In this document: piece after piece, positions 1-10,712 of the stretch
Position numbering within the stretch: the stretch's first letter is position 1
Layout: each line of letters opens with the position of its first letter
DNA from: Hofstenia miamia
Lineage: Eukaryota; Xenacoelomorpha; Acoela; Hofsteniidae
Reading direction: 5' to 3'
Length of the DNA: 64,000 bases
NCBI GenBank assembly: GCA_900660155.1
Contig: CABFPE010000018.1
Coordinates: 817,068 to 881,067 of the forward strand
The notes under the pieces: model-generated
What the model was told of the DNA's origin: nothing
The model's input: only the letters and a program-made list of their open reading frames with translations
The model's database searches: none
Made by a program: the position numbers and the translations under genes

Positions 1-235
1 CTAAAAGTTTGCTGAGCTGTGAAAAACTTTATTCAATAATGGAATTAGAACACTTAGTTTAGCTTAAGTTCAAATTTTCACAAAAATATAGACATTTTCG
101 AATTAGGTGCTCGATTTTAACCATATTTTGTCCTAAAAATGAAATTTTGGCAACATTTTTTACCTTTTTGACCTTGCAACCATACTAAATAATTCCGCAG
201 TTCGCGTATTTCATGTCTAAGCAAATTTAACAATA
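1..235 (-). repeat. Dispersed repeat R1, copy 1 (inverted partner at 15.56-15.76 kb)
   Basis: The reverse complement of this stretch aligns along its length with 15561-15757. Shared blocks include the segment reading aataaagtttttcac near one end, gattttaaccatattttg in the middle and gtctaagcaaattt at the other end. The copies are clearly diverged, so this is an old dispersed element rather than a recent duplication. The window starts inside or at the edge of the repeat, so its true limit is unknown. No coding potential was seen. Confidence 0.6.
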
Positions 236-3200
236 TGTTTTTGACTTATGAAACATCTTGACTAACTTACTATTTGATGTAATAGTATTTTTTCTAAATA
301 TCTCACTTGTTAAATAAATGTAATTGAATAATATATTAGTTTTAATCCCTTCATTCATTCTTAGCGATAAAGTTGGTGGGCCAAGATCCTCACAACGGGA
401 TCTAGTTTTACCCTCATGAGAAAAGTTGATGAAAATTAAGTTGTTTAACTTGTCTGTTTTATTGAAATACCGCTATATTTCAGAATTAAGCTAATTTTGT
501 TACATCTATCTTAGTGTTAAATTCCATTATACACTTTGTTAGTTGTAAGGAGTTTACTCAGTAGACTCTATTGTGGCAGCAGAAGGTCCGCTTTCGTAAT
601 AAGTTAAATAGACATTATCTATACTACTATTTGCTCTTCGCTTTACAACTAAGATAAGATATTTTTTAATTAGAGCTATTGTAATACGATTTGCATTATA
701 AAACTATTTTCAATTTGATTAACTATTTTCAGACAACGGATATTATTATTCACTAGTAAAATTGTCTAAGTTATATAACTTGTAGCTCTGCCAGGATTTT
801 TCTGAAATAGACATTTCTTTAGCTATGAAATCATTAACACGTTTGCGAAAATGTTTTAGTTTTTCAATGCGTCTTACTTTTTAAGAAATCTATTCCATTT
901 TTGTGACCACGTTTAAAAATGATTTCTCAACAATTTTGAAACTGATCTTTCATTGTTTTTTGGTTAATTCCAAACAACTTATTTTGCCTTTAAAGTCACA
1001 AACCGTTTTGTCCACAGTCTCCTACAATTTAATCCAAACCTAATCGAAAATTTGGGAATTCTGGGATTTAGGCACAGCTATGGGTAAATGTACTTCTCTG
1101 TTATGTTGAAGATTTAACAAAAAAATTATTCGTGTGTTTGACGTACATTAAAAAATGAATTCTTTCAGTGGAAAATTCAATTTTTTACAAAAACATTCAA
1201 ATTTTTACATACCTATTGTTCAGATAATATTGCGCCGTCAGAAGTCGTTGTGAACTAAGAATGAAAATAATAGAGGAGACGGTTCCCTATCAAGTAGTAC
1301 TTTCAGATTAGAGATATTTTATTATTTAATGAGTCATAAGTGTCTAAAAACTTTTTATAGAACCTATCACAAATTTCAAATAATGCTTGAGTTGTTTAAG
1401 GCCAAATCAGGTATTTTTATCTAGTTAAGAGGTAGAGGCTTTCTGACCTTTAAAGAATTTATTTGCAGTATTCATTTGAATAATCTGGCTAGGAATTTGA
1501 ATTGTTTTAAACCTGAATTTCGTTTGCAGACATTTAGAGTCTCAAGTATTTAATTACCTCTTAGAAAAGGAAGATCGCACACTTCTCAAATTTCAGTAAT
1601 AAATTATAAAAGAATAAAAGTGGTAAAGCATAGCATGTTCTGTTAAATTATTTACAACATGACTTATATTTCTACTAAAAGTTTTTTAATTTTGGAGTTA
1701 TTAATTAGGTTCATGAAATATTAGCGTATTTAAAATTATTATTCATTATAATCGTGGGATAAACTATTTTCATTTCAAAGCTTCATGCAAATCGAAGCAA
1801 AGATGTTTAAATATAGAATTTCATTGGATTATCAACACATGAAATATTACCTGATTTAATGTATATGAAATGTTAACCAAATAAAACGTGTTTTGGGCTA
1901 AAATCAACCCATTTAGTGCTAAATATGGCAAATTCGGAAATTTAAGTTTTGTTAACAGTGAATACTTTGTTTAAAACTTTATCTTACTTATGAAAGAATG
2001 AATGTGCAAAATTCCGTTTTCTTGGCATTAATTAGCAATTTTTAAATAGCGAAGCAGTGACGGCCAATTTAATTCAATTTGCTTTATGAGTTTATCAGTT
2101 TATGCGTCTCTATTAAGTACCAAAGTATCATCTGGATGTTGTAATAGATTGCAATTGGTATAATTTTCATAACTTTTATACAACAACTAAATAGTAGAGG
2201 TCATAGAATGATTCCCTAGTTTCACTTATTCCCATGAATTTAATCTCAGTCCAATAAAATTTCCTGGTGACATTGCCCCTTGTAATCCTCGGTATAACTT
2301 CTATTTGGGCCTAAGTTACCAAAAATTATATGTAATATTGTGAAATCAGTGGCTCCAATTTCTTAATTTATCATGCTACCCCATGTTAATCCCATTTCCA
2401 TGAGAGTTTATACAATATATGAATATTGAAGGATAGACAATGCTATCTAAGTGGGTCTACTCGCTCTTCTTACAGTTTTCGGATGCATTTGACTCTATTG
2501 AAGAATGCTCTTGGTGTTTATCAAATTATTGAGGATTGCAAAATATCAAGTTTATGGACAACAAATAATTTTGAAAAATAAATTGCGCACGCTTGTAAAA
2601 TGTATGGGGCCATATTTTATTAGGCTGTTGCTTATGTGACGCGTTTGTGCAAAAACTTGAAATTACGCGAGCATTTCATTAAATAACCTTCAAATAACAG
2701 CGGAATTAATAATAATTTAGCTATTTTCCGCATTTAATAGTCTATCACAAAGCATTTCAAATAACTACAGATTCCTAATGATATAACCGTGAAAATAGGA
2801 ATTTCGATGCACAGTCTGTGTTTTGTTAATACTATCTAAACAGAGCTGGATTGGGCAAAACAAGTACAACAGCGATCGGCCTTTTCTGTCAGTCTGTTTC
2901 TGCTTGACAACCTGCTTTATCTTTCTATTCAATTTTTCAGCGTTTCTATAAAGTTTTATGTATTTCCCAATATGCGTTTTTAGCACTCGCCAATCACTAA
3001 TTCATGTTTCATTTAAAAAATGACTTAGTCTTTCTATAACGGGTAGCCCCTCCCAATCAAGAGTCTTTCATGCTTTTTTGATATTTTTCGTTGTAAATCA
3101 ATTTTTTAGAGTCAAACGCTTTAACTTATTCTAAAATTCTAATAAAATGGGCACTTTAACCATATTTTACAGTCCTAAACTTGAATCATCCCAGCAACTT

Positions 3201-3475
3201 AGAGTAAACAAAACTGAATGCAAAGGCCAGATGTTTAATAAAAACTCAAATATATGCACTCATGCAAAAAAACTCTAAATTATATCTAGATTTATGTTTA
3301 GATTTCTGCAAATTGAAATTTTGCACTAATTTCAAAAAGCTTTATCTAATATATTTATATGTTTTTTTTCATTCTCACAATGAATGCAGCACGTTTATTT
3401 TTTTAGCAGTTTGTATTTGTTCTAGAAAATGGGGCCTTTTTTCATCACTGATGGCTGTAATCGTAATGGACCTTG
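236..3475. other. Intergenic AT-rich DNA, nothing recognised
   Basis: Only short chance reading frames occur here, including a 73-residue one on the minus strand at 2765-2986. Composition is homopolymer-rich. No transposon ends, splice-like coding blocks or RNA genes were recognised. Confidence 0.5.
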
Positions 3476-3479
3476 TTAA

Positions 3480-3710
3480 CCCTTTCTTGCATAGGACTTT
3501 TTATTTCAAGCCAGAATCATTAAATTGAAAATATACATGCATTTTAGGATTATACGACGCAAACTATCCAACTGCCCTCTGATGGGCACACACTATACTA
3601 GAAATGGTAACGTTTGGGTCCAGAATGATATAACCAGTACAGATAAAAGTGTTTGGGAGATTCATAGGCCTAAACATTGGCGACATATGTAACTGGAATG
3701 CAATAAAGGG
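3480..3710. mobile_element. piggyBac-type MITE with TTAA target duplication
   Basis: The 231-bp element is flanked on both sides by TTAA (3476-3479 and 3711-3714). It begins CCCTTTCTTGCAT and ends as the reverse complement of CCCTTTATTGCAT, so 12 of 13 terminal bases match. TTAA target sites and CCC...GGG ends are the signature of the piggyBac superfamily. No transposase is encoded inside, so it is non-autonomous. The short reading frame across 3262-3528 is chance. Confidence 0.75.
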
Positions 3711-3714
3711 TTAA

Positions 3715-5547
3715 GGATTTGATTCAACTTTATAAGAGGTGTTCGAGTTGTTTTTTAAATTAGACAGTGATCCAACAATGCCGACATTTAGATGTTTTAA
3801 ATTTCTATAAATATTTTCACATATTAATTTTTTTTGTCACATAGTAATTCGATTATAAGCTTCATTTGAAATAAATTTAAACGGAACTTCAATTTAGTGT
3901 TATCTTAGTTTATTTAAAGTATGAAATTCTCATTAGAAACAAGAGCCAATTTGGCCATTGATTGAGATAATATTGAAGTTCTCGGATGTGCAATTTTCAC
4001 TTTTTTATACATTATTGACGTTAATTTTGAAAACAAAACTTTAGAAAAACATTTTTTAACATAATTGCTAGCATCTGAAATTTTATATTTTTTATTGTTT
4101 AATCAATATATTTTTTCATAAATTAATGGAGATTGGCATGGCAATTATCCACAAATGCCAATATAATTAGAGGCAAACACAATGGAAATTTTGGTGACCG
4201 ATGTGATTTTCGACTAGCAATTTTTTAGTTTTCCTTAAGATTTATCCATAATATTTAAAGGTAAGTTATGCAGTGATTATTTTGCACTTTTTAAGTTCTT
4301 TTTTAGCCAGGGTTTATATATAAATATATTTGCGTTGAAAATGATTTATGGAATCGTTCTTTGTGAGCATATTTTATTTTTGCAAATTATCAAGCCTTAA
4401 AAATTATTAATAAATTCATAATACCACTTATAAGAGAAACTCCTAGAAGAAATTTCTCAAAATATATATCTATTCTAAGAAAAGAGGATTTCTCAATACA
4501 TATCTAAAAAATGAAAACCTGGAAATTTTGCAACTAGAATTAATTTTAAAAGTTATTATGATTTTTCTTTTTTGATAAATTTCAATTTCTTATTACACCT
4601 TGATTAAATATGGATATCGATTTTAACAAAAAATAGAATTTTATTACTTTTTACTCTAATATACTTTTCAATCATAGCCAATCACGAAATTTATTACATA
4701 GTTGTATTGAGTCATTTGTTTTGTGTATAGTTACAAGCAAATATAGGCTAGTTAATGTTAATAGTAGTTTTTCATACTAATTTCCATAGAAAAATGAATT
4801 GATGCTTGATGAATTATTTCTTCAAAATATAAATTTATTTTGAAAATGAATGCACATAAAAGAAACAACTTTATTTATTGATTTGTGAAGGATGTTTAGA
4901 AATTTGCGATTTATAAAAATATAGGGCTGTGGAATTTAAAGATTAGTTAAACGATTAATCATTAATTTATTTTAACAATAAATTTTGGTTTAACTATTTT
5001 CCAGATTCTGTTCCCTATTTAGTATTCTTGGCTACATTGTTAACTAGAAGCGTTCTTCTCTTGAACGAAATATTGTTAATGTACTTGTGTGTTTGCATAG
5101 ATGGTTTTCTGACGATATATAAAGACGTTTTGATTAAATTTAATGTTAACAATCTTTAATTTTTTTAAATTTAACTTTATAATCAATTAATTGTTATCAC
5201 CCCTAAAAATATGATAAAATACTATTCAAAATAGTATATTTACACTTGTAGCCAAAACATATTGCTCCTTATTTTTCTTAGTTTATAGTCATTGTGAAAA
5301 TATCTTTTAAATGAAAAGATTACAACATATTTAAAATAAAATAAATGCAAAAAAAATCAAGATTGCCTTCAAAATACTAATTATTTTGCTTAGTTTTAAA
5401 AGCATTTTTTGGAACAGGAGAAATTAAAATTCCAAACATATATTATTTTATACTATTTTATACCAATTTCTGTAATACACCATATCCTACTAAATATTTA
5501 GTAATGCATGAATACACTAATTGCAAAATATCAAAATATTACAAGAA
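3715..5547. other. Intergenic AT-rich DNA downstream of the GPCR gene
   Basis: No coding block, transposon end or RNA gene was recognised. The stretch lies 3' of the minus-strand GPCR and presumably contains its 3' UTR near 5.4-5.5 kb, but I cannot place the polyadenylation site. Confidence 0.4.
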
Positions 5548-6507
5548 TCAATTTTTCCAAACACACTTTAGAAATGATTTTCTGAAGTTCCTATTGGTGC
5601 ATAAGTATATGAAAAAGTTTATTGCTGAATTCATGCATCTCAAAGCTTGCGAAATTGAGCCTATGAAAAAGTTGAAAGAGCTCTCAAGGAAAACTGCATT
5701 CTGCTCAGGAGTGTTTAGATGTATACGCAAAAGAAAACAATAATAAGGTAAATGTAAACCAACCGTAATTGCGCAACATGAAACAAGAGTGACGGTTACC
5801 CTCAAATCTTCTTTGTAAATCATCTTCTTGAACTTTTTTCGATTGGTATTCATTCTGATGAATAGACGAATTATAATTGCAATATTTGCAATAGTGAGTG
5901 TAGATAAAGGCAATGTGTAGCCAAAAAACAAAAGAATCAAACGTTGGAAATTTTCATTGGATGGATAACATGTAAGACCAGTGTAGGGTTCGTCATTCCA
6001 AATTACAGTATTTTTTCGGTAATTGTAGATATCAAATTGTAAGCTTCCGTGAATTAACGAAAATCCTATTACGAGAAAACAAAGAATCTTTGCAAATGTT
6101 GTGTTATGCAAACTTCTTGCTACACTTATCGTGTACACGTTGGTTACTCGATCAAAGCAGATCAGAACTACCATATATGTTGTGTAAAAAAGACTAAATC
6201 GAAATATGAAACTCCAAGATGAGCATGCGTAACGAAATATATTAAGCAGAAATTCTTCTGGATAAAAAACGAAAGGAACTTTTAAGAACAAATATGTCAT
6301 ACAATTTAATAAGTCGGCAATTGTAAGGTGTAAAACGTAAATTTTTGAAGACGCATTTTTGACGAAAGAGCGTACCTTTATTATGTATAAAACAATGAGA
6401 TTGCTTGGAATTCCAATTGTAGCAACCAGGATACCAAGTGCTAATGTAAAATAATCTTTGTAATACCCACCAGGTTTTCCATACATCACGTTAGAGGAAA
6501 GATTCAT
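5548..6507 (-). CDS. Rhodopsin-class (class A) G-protein-coupled receptor, peptide-receptor-like
   Basis: An intronless 319-residue receptor with seven hydrophobic segments at about residues 20-44, 57-80, 96-118, 137-157, 187-214, 236-260 and 275-301. Family landmarks visible: Asn36 in TM1 (GIPSNLIVL), Asp65 in TM2 (LTIADLL), Cys95 before TM3 and Cys180 in loop 2 (the usual disulfide), Asp119-Arg120-Val121 in place of DRY, Pro200 in TM5, Pro254 in TM6 (LHLPYY), and Asn297-Phe-Phe-Ile-Tyr301 in place of NPxxY. A basic third intracellular loop follows TM5 (NTNRKKFKK). The tail is short and basic. The start ATG at 6507 is supported by a second copy of the 5' end at 9.2-9.4 kb that shares the same start. 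The landmarks point to a plasma-membrane receptor for a small peptide or amine, of the FMRFamide/orphan invertebrate type. The ligand cannot be told from sequence. Confidence 0.92.
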   Translation of the reverse strand: MNLSSNVMYGKPGGYYKDYFTLALGILVATIGIPSNLIVLYIIKVRSFVKNASSKIYVLHLTIADLLNCMTYLFLKVPFVFYPEEFLLNIFRYACSSWSFIFRFSLFYTTYMVVLICFDRVTNVYTISVARSLHNTTFAKILCFLVIGFSLIHGSLQFDIYNYRKNTVIWNDEPYTGLTCYPSNENFQRLILLFFGYTLPLSTLTIANIAIIIRLFIRMNTNRKKFKKMIYKEDLRVTVTLVSCCAITVGLHLPYYCFLLRIHLNTPEQNAVFLESSFNFFIGSISQALRCMNSAINFFIYLCTNRNFRKSFLKCVWKN

Positions 6508-6855
6508 TTAAATTATAAGCAAACGTTCCATTCAATAGAATTTGAAACATTAAGTGGATCAGTCCTTTGTTTTTATTAAATTTTAAATTCCATAAAACAA
6601 TAATTCGCATCTCTCTTTTTTATTATTTCGCCAAACATTTATTGGAGAAAAATAGAGGGAACATTAAATAAAGCTAAATACTTCCTTTGAGTTTTTGAAT
6701 ATTTTTGTTTACAAAGTGGTCTTCAAACAAATTTTATCAATAAAATTCTATTGGTCAATGCTTTTGGTCATGATTTTATACAATCTGTTAATATTTTGTT
6801 GCCGCCATTTTAGTTATTTTTGTCTAAAGTTGTTTGTTGAATTTTCAGTAAATAA

Positions 6856-6860
<5 letters not shown>
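6508..6860 (-). promoter_or_regulatory. GPCR 5' flank with blocks conserved in its duplicate
   Basis: This ~350-bp upstream region aligns with 9361-9690, the flank of the truncated second GPCR copy. Several short blocks are nearly unchanged while the spacers differ. They are a YY1-like AAATGGCGGC (minus strand, 6801-6810), a TATAAAA (6774-6780), ACCAATA in the CCAAT-box orientation (6749-6755), and TATTTCGCCAAACATTT with its surroundings near 6625. Because both copies came from one duplication, the conservation may be shared recent ancestry rather than function. A promoter role is inference. Confidence 0.45.
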
Positions 6861-6887
<27 letters not shown>

Positions 6888-6894
6888 ATATATA
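6856..6894. repeat. (TA)n microsatellite
   Basis: TA dinucleotide tract with one TTTA interruption, at the far end of the duplicated GPCR flank. The second copy has only a remnant (tatgtatata) near 9685-9695. Confidence 0.9.
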
Positions 6895-7129
6895 ATTCAC
6901 GGGAAAAAATTATATATACACGTGGTAGTGTCAAAAGTCCGTAGGAACATATATTTAACTAAAGGCAAACACGTAATAAAAAAATATATAGTAATACTAA
7001 CAGAAATGGGTAATAAGACAGTGTTGCTTTTTCATTTAATCCCGTTCATTGTCAACATAAAGCTCAGCAAACGTAGACCGCAGACTGGTATCATTCAATT
7101 GATTTCTTACGTAAAAATTGGTTAAGTCA

Positions 7130-9205
7130 TCTAGGATTTGAGCGATACTATCAAATCGCTTGGAACCCAGAAGTGTCTAAAGCATCTTGAGCAATATTTC
7201 AGGAGTGAGTGAGAGCATTGTCGTATAACCGAAAAATCTATTTAAAAGATATTACAAAGTCTTTAATTATACGCTCGAGTCTAGTACCTTGAGAGCTGAT
7301 TGTAGACATCATGAAGGTAGCAAGGCAAACATTGATCTTGTACATAGAAATATTCGTCATCACAACCTTCTTAGCAGACTTTGACATTGTTTTTTATTGT
7401 CTCCTTGATCTCTTTCCAAGATTGGTATAGGTAAAGGTATTGGATGATCATAATATTGACTAGTAATTGTTGTCGGCTTCTTCTTTTAATCATACCGCCT
7501 TCTAATTTGAAAAAGAAGGACTGCTGCTCTGCCGTCTTTGACAGATTCTTCCCTGTTGACGTTTGCGGTTCTTGATGATAAGAGTGTCGCCTGGATTCAG
7601 ATCAGGTTGCCGTTTTGTTCCTCTATCATAGTATAGCTTTTGTTGTTGTTGAATGATTCTATTTTTTCTATCAATATTATTGTGTAGTTTGTTTTTGGCG
7701 TTAGCTGTTCTTCTACCATGGGCATTTTTGTTCCTAGTTTTAGGCTTTGTAGAAGCTGTGCAGATGATACATTCAAAAATGGTTTTGGTGAATTATTGTG
7801 GACAAGCAGACCATAATGTACATCTTTACATCTTTTGCTAAGCCATTCGAGCGTGGATGTAGTGGATTTCTTCATCTGATATGAGTTAACGGATTGTTAT
7901 CCGCGATTACCTCATTTGGGATCCCAAACAGAGAAAAAACGTCTTTTAAGTGGTTTACTACTTCATTTGATTTCTTGTTTCGTAATTTCCTACATACAAT
8001 GAACCAGGAATAATAATGGATAATTGTTAGGAATGATATTCGATTATGTTCTGCCATGTCGCATCCTATTTGAAGCAGGGTATGTTAGGTCTTTCGTGCG
8101 GCAGCATAGGCTGTCTTCCTTGGTTTTCACTATCGGTATTACATATTGTACAATGTTTTGTGAACTTATCGATATCTTCATTCATTTTAGGCAAAAATAA
8201 ACATTCCTTTGCGAGTAATCTATTTTTGCCTATTTCTTCGTGAGCTGAGTGTATTAGGTGAATAATACTTTGTTTCATCAAGAACGGTTGATTACGTTAA
8301 GTAGGATTCCGTCTGCTTCTGACAGCTCATATCGTAATTTCCCGAAGATATTTAAGTCATTATCCATCTCTGGTAGCCTATCTGGCCAACCAAATCTGAT
8401 GAATTTATTACTCTTGAGAGTTAAAAATCCTGCATAGTTGCTTCTTTAGGTTTATATTTCATCTTGGCATCAATTGGATTTATACTGCGCTGTAATACTT
8501 GATAGATTGCAAATGATACATCATTTTCTAGGTATTCTGCATGTGAACTGCTGTAATTATGCTTTATTAGTGACAGGGCATCTGCAACGACCATGCGTTT
8601 TTTTATTTGTGAATAGTTTTGTTCCGTTTGGGTTAAAGCGCTTCCCGCAAATGCTCAAGGTTTTCCTTCTTGAAGGAGTATTGCCCCAAGAGAATATCTC
8701 GAGGAATCGACCTGTAAAGTTGATTTAGAGTTACGATCAAAATGTTTTAAGATTGGCTTTGAAACTAAATACTTTTTAATTGCTTCAAACGCGTCTGTAT
8801 GTGAGGGCTCCCACTTCCACAGTATGTCAGCTTTCATCAATTGTCAGTGCAGTGATTTTTGGCTGTTGTGGAATAAATTAACAAAAGAATTGGCCATTCC
8901 TAAGAAACGTTGCAGCGCTTTTTTATTATCAGGTATCGGATAGTTCTTGATTACTCTCGCTTTTCTGGATCAGAATGGAATCCATTAGAATCAACAATGA
9001 ATCCCATATACTTTATTGATTTCTTCGTGTATTGCACTTTACTTAGATTGAATCTGATGTTGTTTTCCCTTGCTTTTTGGAAAACATTTCGCAATACCCC
9101 GTCATGATCAGTTTTTTCATCTGTAGCTATACATATGTCATCAGGAATTGCCATAATATCGACAAATATCTTATCTATCGTTTGCTGTGATTTATCAGAT
9201 GCAGA
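7130..9205 (-). mobile_element. Broken Ty3/gypsy retrotransposon pol fragment (K02A2.6-like)
   Basis: On the minus strand, pieces of a gypsy-type polyprotein appear in normal order. Reverse transcriptase C-terminal half (9190-8950): a DD motif in IPDDICIA, then YMGFIVDSNG. RNase H (8840-8655): FEAIKKYLVSKPIL and the catalytic-Asp segment LQVDSSRYSLGAILLQ. Integrase zinc finger (8281-8066): HSAHEEIG then CTICN, an HHCC finger. Integrase core (8057-7872): FGIPNEVIADN. A C-terminal region (7875-7597) has NVSSAQLLQSLKLGTKMP and NPGDTLIIKNR. The RT-RNase H-integrase order identifies Ty3/gypsy rather than Copia. Stops and frameshifts separate the pieces. The first integrase Asp looks lost. Gag, protease, the RT N-terminus and both LTRs are missing or unrecognised. 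The 5' side ends abruptly in GPCR sequence at ~9205. The 3' limit near 7130 is approximate. Confidence 0.85.
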
Positions 9206-9360
9206 ACATTTTTGACGAAAGGGCGTACCCTGATTATGTATAAAACAATGAGATTGCTTGGAACTCCAATAGTAGCAACCAGTATACTAAGTGCTAATGT
9301 AAAATAATCTTTGTAATACCCATCAGGTTTTCCATACGTCACATTATCGGAAAGATTCAT
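9206..9360 (-). pseudogene. Truncated duplicate of the GPCR: first ~50 codons fused to retroelement
   Basis: Reading from the ATG at 9360, the first ~50 residues match the intact receptor with few changes (MNLSDNVTYGKPDGYYKDYF, then the TM1 segment with VPSNLIVLYII). Similarity stops at about 9206, after RPFVKN. The sequence then runs into the gypsy reverse transcriptase (SQQTIDKIF in another frame), and the GPCR frame stops at 9175. Only the first membrane segment survives, so this cannot make a receptor. Both copies and the retroelement lie on the minus strand. The simplest history is a tandem duplication of the GPCR followed by insertion and deletion that replaced the rest of the distal copy. 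Confidence 0.85.
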
Positions 9361-9690
9361 TCAAATTATAAACTAACGTTTCATTCAATAGAATGTCTCA
9401 CATGGATTTCTTTTATTCAATTTTAAATTCCTTAAAAAAATAATTTCTGTCACCTCTTTGTATTATTTCGCCAAACATTTATTAGAGAAAAATAGAGGAA
9501 ACATTAAATAAATCAAAACACTTCCTCTTTTGAATTATTAAATATTGTTTTTGTTTACAGAGTGGTTTTCAATATAATTTCGTCAATAAAATTCTATTGG
9601 TCAATGTCTTGCTTTTATACAATGTTTTAATATATTGTTGCCGCCATTTTTGTTACATTTGTCTAAGGTTTTTCTTCGAATATATGTATA
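9361..9690 (-). repeat. Duplicate of the GPCR 5' flank
   Basis: Aligns with 6508-6860 at roughly 80% identity by eye, including the YY1-like block (9640-9649), the TATAAAA (9613-9619) and the ACCAATA block. It remains attached to the truncated GPCR copy, so this promoter, if active, now drives a chimeric GPCR/retroelement transcript. Confidence 0.75.
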
Positions 9691-10318
9691 TATTGTACAG
9701 CAGGGGTGTGAAACATTAATTGTAAGATAGCCAACTAAAATTTTTTGAGCACCTGAAGAGACAGATTGTCAGCCATTTTGTTGCTCAGTCTTGTAATAAA
9801 TACGCATGTCGCCATATATACACACAAACAAAGCTGCATTTAAATTCAATAATGTAAATAAGATTTATTGGTATTACTTCTGAAAAAAATATTATTGTCA
9901 AAGGTAATATAAATGATGTTATCAAAGGCCACCAGAAATATTTGACGGACTGGATTGTGACGCGCGAGCATACAATTGCACACACCAGGTTTTTAATATT
10001 GAGAATGCTCTGCAATATATTTGAGTGTTAGTCTAAAATAGCTTAACCTCTCCTATATATCTAAAATTTTGAGATGAAAGCGTTCTGAATAGATTAAAAA
10101 TATTCGTATGTAATCGCAAGAATTCGGAACTGAAGGAATTCAGAATTTAAATAGGACTAAGCAATTCAAAGCCACAGTTATAAAAATGAACTTCTTCAAA
10201 ATAAAAAGAATTTTTCTTAAATGACTAATTCTATAATCCATTCAGCAAGGAGGTTTAAATCACCTCTATGCGAATTATAGTGAAACCAAGTTGCAGTGAT
10301 CAGTTTCAAGACCACAAT
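9691..10318. other. Intergenic; possible hAT-like end at 9701
   Basis: No gene recognised. The bases CAGGGGTGTGAAAC from 9701 resemble a common hAT terminal inverted repeat, but I did not find a matching other end or target duplication, so no element is called. Confidence 0.25.
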
Positions 10319-10712
10319 CATATAAATGTATTCCGTTATCTCAAAAATATTATCACTCAAATTTTTCCAAAAATCCCATTACATTCGTTGAATTTACATC
10401 ATAATTAGTGATGTAATGGGATTTTTACAATCTTCTGAATAAATTCGTACACAAAATTTAAAATAAACTAAATATTTTACTTTAAATTCGCTTTTTTCAC
10501 TATAATTTACATAGAATATAATATGTTTTGTTTTTAGGGTTGCTCTTCACAGGGAAATATAATGAAAACTAAATTTCTGATTAAAAAATTACATGAAAAT
10601 TTCAATTCACAATTCCAAAATTGAGCCTTGCGCTAAAAATCAAAGTGATTGTGTTCATCATTGCAGCAATATAGCGTGAAGATCAATGGTTCAATACGTA
10701 TGGCCGGCACTG
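10319..10712 (+). repeat. Foldback-like dispersed repeat R2, copy 1
   Basis: The block 10440-10712 matches the reverse complement of 14566-14830, for example caattcacaattccaaaattgagcc here. The block 10319-10365 matches 14833-14880 in the same orientation (aaatgtattc..t..t). One arm inverted and one arm direct suggests an element with long internal inverted repeats. At the centre is a perfect 16-bp inverted repeat, AAAAATCCCATTACAT and its complement, around 10369-10424. The outer edge read on the minus strand is TACAGTGCCGGCC, resembling a Tc1/mariner terminus. No transposase is encoded. Confidence 0.55.

Noticed and set aside
5504-5743. 79-codon plus-strand frame over the GPCR 3' end
   Set aside because: Shadow of the minus-strand receptor gene; low-complexity, Lys-rich.
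9701-9714. CAGGGGTGTGAAAC as a hAT terminus
   Set aside because: No matching inverted end or 8-bp duplication found.
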